64,000 bases of DNA from Hydractinia symbiolongicarpus (taxonomy: Eukaryota; Cnidaria; Hydrozoa; Anthoathecata; Hydractiniidae), in contig NC_079878.1 in NCBI RefSeq assembly GCF_029227915.1, positions 10,294,001 to 10,358,000 on the forward strand. Reading direction: 5' to 3'. This document shows, piece after piece, positions 1 through 12,761 of this stretch. The notes under the pieces are model-generated. The model saw only the letters and a list, made by a program, of their open reading frames with translations, did not search any database and was not told the DNA's origin. Every line of letters begins with the position of its first letter. Within the stretch, counting starts at the first letter, position 1. A program made the position numbers and the translations under genes.

Positions 1-3000
1 TAAAAGATTTTGCATTACAGGTAATTGACTACTGATAATTAAGTGTGACTTGGTATTTCGAAAAATACTTTTTGTATCGATTAAAATATAATAAATCGTT
101 CTCGTATTGTCCTTTTTTTGTTTTTTTAAAAAAAGAAATCTTTTAAAAAATATTTAAAGTTTTAAAAAATAATTCTTTTAAAAATAAGTAACAGGGTTAC
201 TTCTCAGGAAGAGTCTGCAATGTGTGTAATTTTGAATTAATTAAGCGGCAGGAAAGCTAGCTAACAGGTTGTGCTCATCAAAATCGAAAGCTATTTATTT
301 TTTGGTTTAGCTACCATTTCTTGCATCATTCGCAAAAAAAGGTTTGGATACAGGAAAAGTAAATGGTTGTAGAAAATTGCATATTTACTGTATAAGTTGT
401 AAGATTTCCAGTTTTTATCAACTTTTATATGAACATTTTAACTATGTAATTTATGTTACGTAAAAGTAAAAAGGCATATCTTCAGCGCATTAAAAAACTC
501 GAATATGAAAAAAATCCAGGTCGTCGTGCGTGATGTATGTAATTACTTTTACGGTTTAAGGAGAGGCAAACTACATTGCGGGACCGCGGCTGTATAAAAG
601 TTAATTATGCCAGCGTTGATTTGGAAGACCAGACTGTATTATTACTCAATTTTACATATAAGATCAAGCATGATAGAAGAAAATCCTAAATAAAGACCAG
701 GAATGTTTTAATATTGAAAATATTCGTAGAGTAATAATAATTTTATTTTTTTTACAGAAAAAACAGTAAAGTTTTACTTAAAACTTTGCAGAACGACAAA
801 ACGGTAGACACAAGAGATAAAACAGTCTGTTATAAATACAAAGTTTTTGTTTCATCTTAATGAGAGTTGATTTTTTTATAATTAAAAACTTTAACACATT
901 TTCCAAACGGGTGGCTTTATTAAAATGAAATGGATAGCTTCTCCTTATTGCGTTAGCTACGGTCAATACTCACAAAATAATACGACTTCGCAGTTTTAGC
1001 TAACCATTGTTTAAATAAATCTTTCTTTTATTACAACGCTCTTATTAGGAATTAAAAAAAAAGAAAATAAACTGTTATGAATTAAAAGGGCTCATGAAGG
1101 ACCATGAAGAAAAGTAAAATACTTCTTTTGTGAAATATTTTGAAAAGAAAAGTTACAATTCCTTTACATATGTTATTAGTAGGGTTACTGGCAATAACAT
1201 ACTAAATTTTCATGTCATGAGACTAATCATTGCTTCTGCAAGTAAGAAATATAATAAACAAAATGGTTACGGTCAAAGCCTTAAATTCACGTTGTTTACT
1301 TTCCTTTTTCAACACAGAAAATATGCGATATCTGTGAAGAGGTGTATTAAAGGGGCTAAAAAATAGCTTTTGGTTTTCAACTTTAGTGATCAACACGAAA
1401 TTCGAGCTAATGATGGTGGAAAAGTTTACGATCACTGAGGACAAAAACAACAACTTAAATCATCTTTAGTATCTTATTGGGCATACAAATATAACTGAAA
1501 ATGACAGAATAGTTCCTACATATATTGGATGTCCACAATTTATTCGATATAAGTACTTACCTTGCTTTCAACTCAAGTTTTCTAAAGAAATAAACTTTAA
1601 ACGTTTTAAACTAGCTAGCTATATTCTTTCAATTTTTGCATGGACAAAAAAGCCAGTCGAAGCAACAACAAAAACTTTAAAGTCTTTTTAGAGGTATTAA
1701 ATACCTTCTTAAATCTAGTAACAGTTTTTTTGAACAAATACAGCTCCTTGTGTTTTCTCTTCCCCCCTCAAAACAAACTTTTGATTTACTAATATTTACT
1801 ATGTTTTATGGTAAAATAAGCTACGGTCTGTAGCTTATTTTTCCATGAAAAAGAATATTAAAAGAAAATTATTCTGTTTTTTGAAAATAAGAATAAAAAA
1901 GTATCAAATTCATCATAAAAAATCAAATATTTATATACAGTTTATCTAGACGTCTATGTAGCTCCTAAGTGTGTATAATTTTCTGCACCTTGACCTTTTA
2001 AGTGGTCCGTTTATTACACGTATTCGTCGAAAATTGCGGGGTGTGGGACTATTGAATTGTTTCGTAACCTCTGTAAACAAGAAAAACTTAAAGATCAAAA
2101 TAGCAGAAATGATAAATAACCAGTGACGAACAATTCTTACTATTTTTCTCACTCACTGAACAAATAACTGAGTAAAGTTAAGGTAAAAATTTGAAAGTAA
2201 TATAAAGATGAAGCCACAATATTGAGCATTTGATTTGTTATTCAATGTTTCTGGTCTGCACTCCATCTCATCACAACAAACGTTATCATTTAAAACTCCT
2301 ATTATAATGTGGAAAAGGAACTTAAAACATAAAAAAAATATTGTTGTGGGTCTTGACAAATATTTCTAAAGTTCAAGAAAGTTTAAACAAAGGTTGTAAA
2401 TGCTTTTACTACTTAAGTCAAAGATCTTAATTTTGATGTTTACTGATAAGTACATTTAAAATCTACTTATTTTCACCCCATACAGCCATGATAATTCTGA
2501 AAAATCTTTTTGGGATGTTATACAGACACTTAGTTGTTCTTCACTTGTCAAGGACGCTGTATTTTGTTTGTTTATGTTTTTAACGCTTGAGTTTAGATAG
2601 TTTTGTTTTAAACTAAGTTACTATTTGTTTATCCTGAAACTCTATTAGTGATGAATTCTTTTAAGGAGAATATTTTTCAGCAAAAAGTGGTAACGTGTGA
2701 TGAGCTATTATTAAGATATACTTATACATAAGATAATCTAGCTCAATTTAGCTGACTAGCTTTGATATTTTACAAGTCTAGTACCTCTTTGGGAAAAAAA
2801 AGTGTAATAATTTGTTATAAGCAACGAAGTTGATAAGACTAGATTTAATATTGGGCTAACAACTTAGCATCTTGATTAGCAACCTTTAGTCCTTATATCT
2901 ACGCTACAATCCCTTTTCTTCCCTCAGTTAGAAACTTTCCCAGTTGTACTATGACGAAAGTTTTTAAAATAAACTTCGTTTAAGCAGCAATTTAATGTGC

Positions 3001-3590
3001 TTTAGCATGACAAATTTACTACTGATAAACATGATCCGAAGGGACAAGTCCTATTTCCCATTTCTTGAATCCTGTTCTTAAAATAATTACAGGTGCTAAA
3101 ATCAACCAGCTAAAACACTTGTGATCAAGAAAGGCCATAGCAATCTGAAGCCTGGCCCAAGTGATTAGACATTAATCTAACTATCGTTTATCATCAGCTA
3201 CTTGTTTATTATTTTTTTTTAAGTAGAAAAGTTTTTAAGTAGGAATTGGTGCAGGACATAATATACATAGCGAAAGAGAAAAAAGATCTGAAAAATTTGG
3301 ATTGGATCAAAATCGTGTTGGCAATTTTTTAAGTCAACTTAAACTGATGCACTATTTGATATATCCATAAACAAGGATGTATGAGAAGTGTCTTGAATTT
3401 TTGTAAACATTACTGGAACATTAAATCCTTTCAAATAACTTTTTGCCAGAAAAGCTTGTCAGATGAACTTAGAATCATGCAGATATAGCATATCCGCAGA
3501 ACACAAGTTGATAATGTATTCGTAAACCATTTTTAAAGTAATTTCTGAGTTCTTAAAACCGCCCGAAATAAAAGTGAAACACCATAATTG
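1..3590. other. AT-rich non-coding stretch
   Basis: No convincing gene. Open frames here are short, lysine/phenylalanine/isoleucine-rich and lack splice-site or domain support, as expected for chance frames in AT-rich DNA. Confidence 0.5.
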
Positions 3591-3594
3591 ATTT

Positions 3595-4465
3595 CGCGGC
3601 AACGTAATCCGTTACAGCTTGAGATAATATTCATTTAGGAATCGTTAGATAAATTGAATTGTCTCGTAGTTTTTGGCATAAAAAATTGGCTTGGTGTTGG
3701 CCTGGTTGGTGGGTCAACCCGTTTGAAAAAATTACATATTATATTGGAAAAGTCAACCAAGCTCAAGACCTACACTGCTGCCGGGTTGAAAAAAATGCGC
3801 GTAATTTTTTAAAAATGGCGGATGTTAGATGAACACAAACAAGCGAAATTGTAATTAAAATTATAATTAAATATTTTGGTTTGGAGCCAATAGTTTCAGC
3901 CGATTATAAAAACAACAATAACAACAACAACAACAATAAACTAACTACAACTTAAGCAGTACAGTGCATAAACAATAGCTTGGTTTGGTTTAACCCCCAG
4001 TCTAAAAAAGCAACATTTATTTCAATTAATTAAGTAAGTAATATTATGAACATCATGTAAAAACATAGCTTACCTTCTCAAATAGCATAGGTTATCTTAT
4101 TCCAAATCCAAGGTGTTCTGTATTTGTCATTGCTTCGAAGAAATCGCCTAAGCAGGACATATTGACATAATTTTTACAAAACGAAAAAGCTCTTAAAACG
4201 TTTAAAGCACCCAAACAAGGAAATCCACGTAAGCTGCTCCACAAGTTCTAAAGTTCATTTAAGCCTCTTGTTTGCTGCAATTATTGTTTTTCTTCTGTTT
4301 TAGATCTAAAAGCGCATGCTCTTCTATTGCAACCCGGCCCTGGCTGGACAATGTGATATTATATGAACCGAGTCAACACTCCCTCCCCCCCAACCAACCC
4401 GTCCCAGGTTGAAAAAACAAGCCAGCTCGCCTAGGCGGGTTGACTCACCTAATATAATGTCAAAT
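3595..4465. repeat. Composite interspersed repeat with degenerate inverted ends and a CAA microsatellite
   Basis: A segment with GTCAACCC-type ends: one near 3701-3760, one near 4349-4375, and an inverted one at 4430-4461 (CGGGTTGACTCACC followed by TAATATAATGTC). The middle (about 3890-4110), with a (CAA)n run at 3912-3938 and the stretch leading to AAAACATAGCTTACC, recurs at 20557-20790. A second shared block (3600-3652, TCCGTTACAGCTTGAGATAA) recurs at 20930-20985, but on the other side of the CAA block. It is therefore a rearranged dispersed repeat, probably a non-autonomous DNA transposon; I cannot name the family. Confidence 0.5.
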
Positions 4466-4701
4466 ATTCTTTAGTAGAGATCTGCAATTATGCCGAGTTG
4501 TGTAATTTTATCATGTTTACGTATCTTTTAAGTAAAATTAAAGGGGTAAATATTGAATTCTAGAAGCAATAAAGGTTTAGAATTGTGCATTTTAATTAAT
4601 GATAGCATATTACCCAACAAATTACTCAATCTTCAAGTAAGTGCTTTGTACGATGTAAAAAAAATCATTTACCAGTTTTATAGTAATGTTTCTATGGATT
4701 A

Positions 4702-5309
4702 CCTTATTCCATGAAATTAACGAGTCGTGAAATTAACGCGGTTTTTCCAAAATTGGCGTTAATTTAATGACCGTTAATTAAATGCAGTGTTAATTTAAAG
4801 CAAGGTAATTTCATGACTCCTTAATAAAATACTATTAACTTGGTAACTTTTTTATAATATGTTAAAGCGTAAAAAACATAAAAATACATTTTTTTACAAA
4901 TTTTTACTATTTCCTCCTCATCGGGCGATAGTTCAACGCGGTATTTTTAAAAATAGCTTTTGTATAATCATCATACAAGTGGAAAATTAACTGAAAGCAC
5001 TTTTTCTTTAAATTTTTAAATTTTTAACATCGTCTTTTCAAACAACGTAAACTTTTATTTCGATTTTCCAAACCGCCTTGTAATAGAGGAGACCACTTCA
5101 CTACCGTGGATTCGACTGTTGCCGTAATTTTTGCTTCGTGTGTTATCGCATATTCTCAAATTCGTGTTAATTAAATGCATTTTTGAAAACAACCTGGTTC
5201 AACCGTGTTAATTAAATGCCTTTTTCAAAATAATTTCTTTGCACCGCATTAATTTCATGACCAGTAATTTTAATTTAATTTTTTGACTCGTTAATTTCAT
5301 GGAATAAGG
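4702..5309. mobile_element. Tc1/mariner-like MITE (non-autonomous)
   Basis: Perfect terminal inverted repeats of about 25 bases: the left end CCTTATTCCATGAAATTAAC (4702 on, continuing to about 4726) is mirrored at 5285-5309. The element is flanked by TA on both sides (4700-4701 and 5310-5311), the target duplication typical of Tc1/mariner. It has no transposase. The interior repeats the phrase GTTAATTNAATG many times on both strands (for example 4757-4800, 5164-5180, 5205-5220, 5252-5262), suggesting growth from the terminal motif. A degenerate relative of the ends lies at 37139-37195. Confidence 0.75.
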
Positions 5310-5552
5310 TATTTTATTCTGAAATGAATGGCAATCTTCTTAAAAACTCTACATAACTAGAGCGAAGTTAACTTAAATCTTGGTGGAAGAACAGTTTAGT
5401 ATTACATTATATAACTCTTCATTACTTTATAAACAACAGTTAGACAATATTAATTTAGTGGTGGTTAGGTTAGAAATACCATTAGTTTTTTTTTAACAAA
5501 TGAGAAATTTCCATATTTTGGCGTTTGCAGTATTTTTTATGTCTGTTTAATT

Positions 5553-5636
5553 CATGATATACGTCCCATGTTGCATGATATACACCCTATATTGCATGAT
5601 ATACGCCCTATTTGTATGATATACGCCTTATGTTGC
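5553..5636. repeat. Four-unit 21-bp minisatellite
   Basis: CATGATATACGYCCYATGTTG is repeated at 5553, 5574, 5595 and 5615 (last unit starting TATGAT). Units differ by one to three bases. The half GCATGATATAC is AT-rich. No gene context. Confidence 0.85.
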
Positions 5637-6147
5637 AAATAAAGAATAACTATGTATATTTCTCGGAAAACATCAGGGTCATTTTTTTAATCTTCTCAGT
5701 TAGCAAATCAGTTCTATATGGACGATTCGTAGGTTTTAAATTATTTTGGCATGTTACGTGTTGCTACAGAAAGTGTAAATAAATGTAGTTTACATGAGGG
5801 AATGTAAGATCTCAAGGTTAATTAGCTTTTACATTCTTGTAAATTAAGTGTCTACAAAACGTTTCAATAAGCTCCATCCCCACAATTTCCGAAGAATGGT
5901 GGGTAATGAACGATCACTCAAAAGGTCAAAGCATAAGTAATTATACACACTGCAGAACCATATAGACGTGTAGACAACCTGTTTATGAACAATTATTTTT
6001 TTGTGATAAATTTGGTTCTTTTTCATTTTTATTTTTTATAAAAAGAAAAAATTTTTTTTTGTAAAATATTTTAAATATCATGTAGGGAAACTTTCTTTCA
6101 TTTTTAATTATATTTAGATGCCCAATATGATATTTAAAATGATTTAA

Positions 6148-6805
6148 CCCTATTCGGTCGGGGGGCGGATTCCACCCCCCCCCCCTGACGGTTTTTTTTA
6201 ATAACTTCTGATTGCTTTGTTATATGTCTATGTGATACTTACTGAGTTTCAACATTTATCTATTACACACCTGCATACTAATTTTTTAGGTCCCATACCT
6301 TTTAGAGGCTTTGATATTGGCCGTTACTCGAAACTACCCCTAAAATCTCTATGAAATAATGGGGAAAATATAATAACTCCTGTTAGGATTATCCTTAGAA
6401 CTTGAAACTTGCAACACAAACTTTTTTCATCAAGAAGAATCATTTTGAATAGTTTGAACACGTGACCAATCCGATTTTTCCATTTTGTCAGATTTTGCCC
6501 ATAAATCGGAAAAAACGGATTTTCGGGCAATTTTTGGCAATTTTTTATCCGATCCATGTAAAAACCGGAAGATATGTTAAATAACTTTTATTTAGCTTTC
6601 AGAAACTTCAAACAGAATGTAAAAATTCGCTCTAGAACAAAAGTAATTATATTTTAGGCAGATAGTGGCATTTTTAACAATTTTCAAGCTTCTGTTGACG
6701 TCACAGAAAATGTGTTGACGCAAGCAAAAGTTTATTGGTGCCATTTTGTTCCTTTTATGACGTACTATATCATAGCATGTTCGAAAAACCCCGGACCGAA
6801 TAGGG
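6148..6805. mobile_element. piggyBac-like MITE
   Basis: The element begins CCCTATTCGGTC (6148) and ends GACCGAATAGGG (6805). It is flanked on both sides by TTAA (6144-6147 and 6806-6809). A CCC-type end next to a TTAA target is the signature of the piggyBac superfamily. The 658-base interior has no transposase; the open frame at 6324-6557 has no recognisable domain. A G/C homopolymer-rich patch sits at 6160-6184. Confidence 0.8.
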
Positions 6806-6809
6806 TTAA

Positions 6810-9800
6810 GTTGTTGTTTTTATCCTCAATGATCATAAATTTTCCACCGCCATTAGCTTGACTTTCGTGTGAGTCACTAAAGTCGAAAACCAACAGCCGT
6901 TTCGTAGCCCCTTTAAAGCTAGTCTCTTACATCGGTAATCCCTTCGTGTTTATTTCTTTTTTAATTCAAATCAGTTATGATTTCCTTGGACAACGCGCTC
7001 TATCAATTGGATAATGTTGTGGGATCACCTGCAAATGAACAGCTGAGTCATATTTTGCGTAACCCACTTACATAATACTTTCATTGTAAGTTCTCAAAAT
7101 GCCCCACCCATTATTTTTTTTTTGTTACAGAAAAAGACTATCACAATCATTACTTCTCTTACTTAAACTATAACCATTTCCATTACTTTAAAATTCTTGT
7201 TAAATTTGATCTGAAAAACTAGTTTTTTAATTAAGATTCTGATCAGAACTGTTTCATTTTTTTGCAATGCACACCAATATATTTTGCAAAATCAGTAACT
7301 TTCGCTTGCTTTTTCGCTTGCCAATTACTTTTGCGTTGAGCTGATTTTCTCGTGAGCTTTCAAGAAATTCGTAATCAAGGCATAAATGACATTGTGGCAA
7401 TATGTTGTACAACGTTTGACGAACACTGTTCGCGGGCTTTTCGTTATTTAAGTAAATACGTTTCAGTTTTTAGACTGACTCTTTTTGACCTTTCTATGTT
7501 GTTTTAATTTGTATGTTATTCACAATTTTCTTTATTAACCTTATTGTCCTTCTTAAGACAAAACAACATTTTCACTTGTCGAATTAAGTTAAAAATTTAT
7601 ACACACACCAATTTAATGATGTTGAATATGATCCTAATGTTAAAACATCAAAATTCTAGCATTTTAAAAAGCATGTAATTCAGGAAACGTGTATTGGCAT
7701 CTGCATATGGGATATGAAATATCAGCCTAGATATTGATCAACTTTATAGTACATCATTTAAACATATATTTTTGATAAATATAGCTAGCTATAAAAACAG
7801 CTGTTGCATTATAAGTAGAAGTTATCATGAATATCTTGGCATTCAACATACGCACGTTAAAGAGTTTAACGTTAAAACAGTCTTCACATCGAATTTTAGG
7901 ATTTAGGTTGTTAACTTAAATCATGACCTGCTTCTCCCAATTTTCCGGGCTTTTATGAGGATGGCGTTGATTTTTTCATTAAGCTGAAGTTGCAGAAACT
8001 GTGAGCAACACATTTACACTGTTTATCCGGCCTACAGAAGTTATGAAGTAAAATTTGAGTAGAACGGTGTTGAGCAATGCTGCTTAACTATTTCTAGATT
8101 TGTCCAATAACAGTTATTTAGCTACTAAAAGAATATGAACAGGATTGTAGTTGTAAGTATTTTATAGCTCATGTTAAAGTAAGTTTCATTTGAATTTCTG
8201 ATATAATTATGCAACATTAGCCATTTATCTAAGTTGTCTAACACAGACTTAAAAATTTCGTGTCCTCTCAAATGATAGGTTCCACGAACTGCTGTCTCCT
8301 TCATGTCTTAAAGCAATATTTAGTACAAGTAATGGAAAGCTTTTTCTGGTGGCATTATTCTTGTGTTGATAAATTGTAATTCTTAGCTATTTCATCACTT
8401 CACTGCAGGTCGAATATTTTTATAGTTATCTTTTTGTCCTAGGCTTTTAAATTAGCTTATTTAAAAGAATTTCTTTCACAGAACATGAACCACAGACTTT
8501 AAAAATAATTTAAAGAGAAAAATTAAAAAAATACTTTCCCTCTGCAATCACGTATTTTCTCTTCTTCAGTAAATTTGAGTTCGCGAGTGCTGCGTGCACA
8601 ATTTAATGCACAAAAAAAATCTAATTCAAGAAAATCTATTAAGTCAATTAATTTGATTTCCTCCTTACAGAGATGGAGAAAAAATTATTGGCGTTTTGAT
8701 ATTACTTACCAGCAATAAAAACTGAAACAACTTTCACCGCCTCGCACATTAACGGTTTCGTTGCATTCTTTGCATATCGTTAGCACACGTAAATTAAAAG
8801 GAGATAGTAATTTATTATATTAATACATTTACGTGGTTTGGCTTGCGTAAGAAAGAAGTAATCAATGCAGATAATGGTCTGTCAAGAACTGTAAAATTAG
8901 CTATCCGATTCTAAAGTTACTTTTCATTTCCGCGTCTTATTTTAATTGACATTCTTTAAACCCCTAGTTTTGGTACACAAGAAGCTTTATAGAATCGAAC
9001 TGCATGACGCTAAAAACTAAACTAAGGTTTACATTAGCAATCTAGATCTTTTAGAAGGGGGGAAGTTATTCCGAGACGCTTTTTTTATTGGTTGAGGTTA
9101 TCCAAGAAGAAAATATTAACTAGCAGGAAATACTCAATTAAGGAGTTGTACAAACGATTTTTTGCTTTTACACACTATCTGAGCCTAATATTAACAGCAT
9201 TAAAAAGCAAAGGATAATTATTCTTCGGTTTTATACGTATTTTAAATGAGAATAGTAAGGTAATATCTAAAAAAATTACAAAAATGCCTCCGGCGAAAGA
9301 ATGGTGACTCCACGTTAAATTTTATTTCGGAGGTAAAGAGTACGTTACTTATTTGACCTTTAGGTGGAAAATGGATTGAACCACCAATTGGTTTAATTGT
9401 TACATTTACAGCCTTCTTTCACACAACAATGTACTTCTACTAATTGACCATACAAACGTCTTAAATTTCTTTGATCAAACCGTATAAAAAGCTATTGTTG
9501 TCTGCTCATTTTACCTTTAGATTGCAATTTTGCCACAGAGATGGTGGAAATCTTTTGCTCCTGATCATTTGCATGCCGAAGCTTCTTATCGGTCAAATAT
9601 AGCTTTATCAATTTAGTGAATCCAATTATTAAATCAGTCAGTTAGTATCAAATTGAGATAAAGTTTTGTGTAGAAAAAGTTAGCGTAAACTCTTTTTGAA
9701 TTAAAAAAGATCAGTAATAAAAACGAATAACTTAATAGACTTTATAATTATTTCAATATTGTATATCTTACGGGAGGAAGAGATGCTTAGTCAAAAAAGG

Positions 9801-10343
9801 CAGGATTTTTAATCGAGGTATAGATCAGGTAATCAAGTCTTTACACAGTAAAATAATTTCTTTTCTGTGCTCTAAACAGTAAGGACAAATATTGGCATTG
9901 ATTGAAGTGTAATTCAGCCCACATAGCAAGGATAAATAAACGCAAGACATTGATATAGGTCAGTGTGGTTACCAAGCTCCTTTGGCATGATGAAATGGAG
10001 ATCAATATCTTTATATATTGCATATTGCACTACCAATGACGTATTTAATCGATACTTTGTATTAGCTGATGTACGCAAGCGGTAAGACAAAGGATCAACA
10101 TATTTATAAGTCCTTTGGATTTACTATGATACAGATATACAATGCATTAAACAAAAAAATTATATTATTAAACTTAACAAAACTTTCAATGAATAAATAA
10201 TGCAAAATTCACAAAAGAATTGATCGTTATTTCTTTATAGATAATGTTGTAGGAAGAACACCTTCGACTTTCCTTCTTTCTATTGTTTTTTTACTACATT
10301 CTGGCTAGATTTGTTCGATATGTAGCAGTGATGTTATTATATT
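6810..10343. other. Non-coding stretch, no gene seen
   Basis: AT-rich sequence with scattered stops in all frames. I found no domain, tRNA or clear transposon ends here. It lies downstream of the cystine-knot gene and may hold its 3' untranslated part near the right end. Confidence 0.4.
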
Positions 10344-10769
10344 TTATCTTCGGCCCTCCTTCTGTGTGCACTCCAGACATTTACAACGTTGTACCATAGT
10401 CACTTCTATTGGTTTTAAAACTTCCACAGTTTTACCTCCAACAGGTTTTGGACACTTCAAAAAGACGACTCTCTCATATTGCGCTTCAGGTCCACATGCA
10501 TTACAAACAACTAAGTCAGTATCTCTAGTGAAGTTACTAGTAACAATTGAGGTACAAAGTCCCCGGCAGAAATTGTTTGGGATTGTCTTGTTGTAACAGC
10601 CAGATGCGGTAACATTCATTTCGAATGGTATTGTTAAACAATCTCTACTCGTCATAAGATCCTTTTCTGATGGAAGTGATGAATCTTCATTCTTCTCTTT
10701 TAAAGGTCCAGGTATTACGCAGTAAATGTAAGCGATAACAATAATAAATGCTGTTTTTTTACCTCCCAT
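10344..10769 (-). CDS. Secreted cystine-knot protein, DAN/gremlin/bursicon-like
   Basis: A 141-residue protein with a hydrophobic start (residues 6-20) that looks like a signal peptide. Ten cysteines follow it, at 44, 58, 68, 72, 89, 92, 106, 129, 131 and 134. The knot signature C-x-G-x-C is at 68-72 (CRGLC) and the closing C-x-C at 129-131, the pattern of C-terminal cystine knots in DAN/cerberus/gremlin proteins and bursicon. Asn-X-Thr sites occur at 52, 60 and 79. The family acts outside the cell as BMP antagonists or as glycoprotein-hormone-like ligands; which applies here cannot be told. The ATG lies directly after TGATTTTTAG, a splice-acceptor context, so the coding region is probably one exon preceded by a 5' untranslated exon. 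Length fits a small family member. The reading frame is intact. A multi-exon protein with extra N-terminal residues is possible but less likely because a signal peptide follows the ATG. Confidence 0.8.
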   Translation of the reverse strand: MGGKKTAFIIVIAYIYCVIPGPLKEKNEDSSLPSEKDLMTSRDCLTIPFEMNVTASGCYNKTIPNNFCRGLCTSIVTSNFTRDTDLVVCNACGPEAQYERVVFLKCPKPVGGKTVEVLKPIEVTMVQRCKCLECTQKEGRR

Positions 10770-12671
10770 CTAAAAATCAGTAGATAAGTTACGTATGATG
10801 TTGCAACATTGGATTTATATGAAATTTATTTATATGATATATATGAAATGTATAAACTTCTATAGCTATCATTATACTCGCCGTTCTCAATGTCCTTAGT
10901 TGTAAAAGATGAGTAAATCTAAGGTTATTGTTCCATCAGTAGAGCATTTGGTCCTACGTGTGGCTCCTTCAGCTTTTCACAGCAAGAGGGTGGGAATTAT
11001 TAGAAAATGTGACAATTTGAACAGTTTTAATGCTTATTTTTGATTTAGTATTGCCTCAAGTATGTACCCAGTGCTAATTTCTATGCCCGTTAATTTTAAC
11101 CAGACGCTTATGGTCTACTAGAAGGTTATTTATGATCGTAGTAACGATGAAATGTTGTTCTATCTTGCAACCTTTTCTAGTCAATGTACATATTCATGTA
11201 ATCATATCTTGTGATATATAAATCAAAAAACAGTATGCTTTACAAATGCAGGTGAGAAATAGTCAACGCAAAACTTTATTTATCCAACAAAGCACGCATA
11301 ACAGTAAAGCTTAGTTATATTATCAATACAAGCAACCGTACATGCGGTATACCTTAATGGTAAATATTGCCAGTTTAATTGTTTCTAAACAACTTTCCAG
11401 TTATCTAGAGCCGTTAACACACTTTTTACAGGCTTCGAGTGTACTTATTACCTGTTGCTGCAGAAAGTTCTGTATGCAAATATAGCCTTTTTTTGAGAAG
11501 TCAAAGAAAGTTTATCTATGAAGCAGTTTTTCTTTTTTAAAAAAAAACAGCAAAAAAACAGCAAAAATTGTTTAGTCAATTTATGTGTACCATTTTGTTA
11601 ATTTGGAGATTCTCATATCGTCTCTGTTGTCGTAAATAGTGCATTGACCAGTAAGGGATTCCCATTCTTGCCACGATATACGTTCGTTCATTATATTTCA
11701 GCTAATACCCAAGTACTTGTAAAGTTGAAGCATATCGCTTAAATGAGTTTAAATTAAGTTTTGTAATTTTTTAAAAAACATGCAATGAAATTTATTTTGC
11801 CAACACAAACAAGCACCTCCTTAACCTCATTGAAAATTCATGTTAATAATTCTTTTTCCTTTATCGATTTTATTAAAGATTGTATGCAGGACTTGGGAAA
11901 CCCATAGAAAACTCTCTGAAACAACTCTTTAATAAGCAAGCAGTAGCTTCGCATTCGTATAAGTGAAAAGTATAACGTATTTCATGAATGTATTATTTCT
12001 CACACCATGCGATCTTCTTAACGACCTCGGCTGAATAAATAATTAAATGTAGTGGGAAATTTTTACGACTTTTCCAACTATCTAGAAATAAATGGACACT
12101 TTTATTATTGCTTGTTTAAAAAGGATATCTAAAAATTAAAAATTATATTGTTTCCTACTGGTTTTCTTACGATTTCGGTTAATTGAATGTTTTTAGCTTA
12201 AAACGGCTCGAAGATGACTCAAAAAGATGTAGCTACCTGACATTTACACGTGTTAATAGATCTCTAAAATCATGCGCAGGCAACTTATCCGAAGTGTCAG
12301 ACTCAGTTAACGATGCCGTGCATAACTGCCTATGTTAACTTTAGCATTACTGCAGAAAAAAATCAATACACTATCGATTTTATTGTTTTCTCCATTGAGC
12401 TTCAACGGCATAACGAACAGACGACTTATTTACTTGAAGGTATCTTTCCAAACGTAATGACTGCGTTTTGATCAACATTTTAACTTTTAGCTAAGTCAAA
12501 CTTAAGGTGTAACTCCGATTTGCAGCGCTTCTTATTACATAGTGGGTACATTTCAACTCATGATGAATGTGGGTTTATTCAGCTCATAATCGATGTATGT
12601 TTAAGGTAAGGGTACAGCAGTCCCTTCGTCTTCGGTGCATATTAAAATACAAACACATATCAACGACTTAC

Positions 12672-12761
12672 TTCATCAGTTACACGTGCTAATCTTTCCT
12701 CCTTAATGGTAAATCTGTGACTGGTCCTCAACAGTGTATGCAGCGGAATTTAAATGTTCTC
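12672..12761 (-). other. Candidate 5' untranslated exon of the cystine-knot gene
   Basis: On the minus strand a 90-base block is preceded by TTTTAATTTTAG and followed by GTAAGT, a good acceptor and donor pair. No frame is open through all of it, so it would be untranslated. It lies 1.9 kb upstream of the cystine-knot coding exon on the same strand, and that exon starts with an acceptor. The link is inference; only RNA data can confirm it. Confidence 0.25.

Noticed and set aside
5553-5636. A CRISPR array
   Set aside because: The 21-bp units are tandem with no spacers, and the genome is animal; it is a minisatellite.
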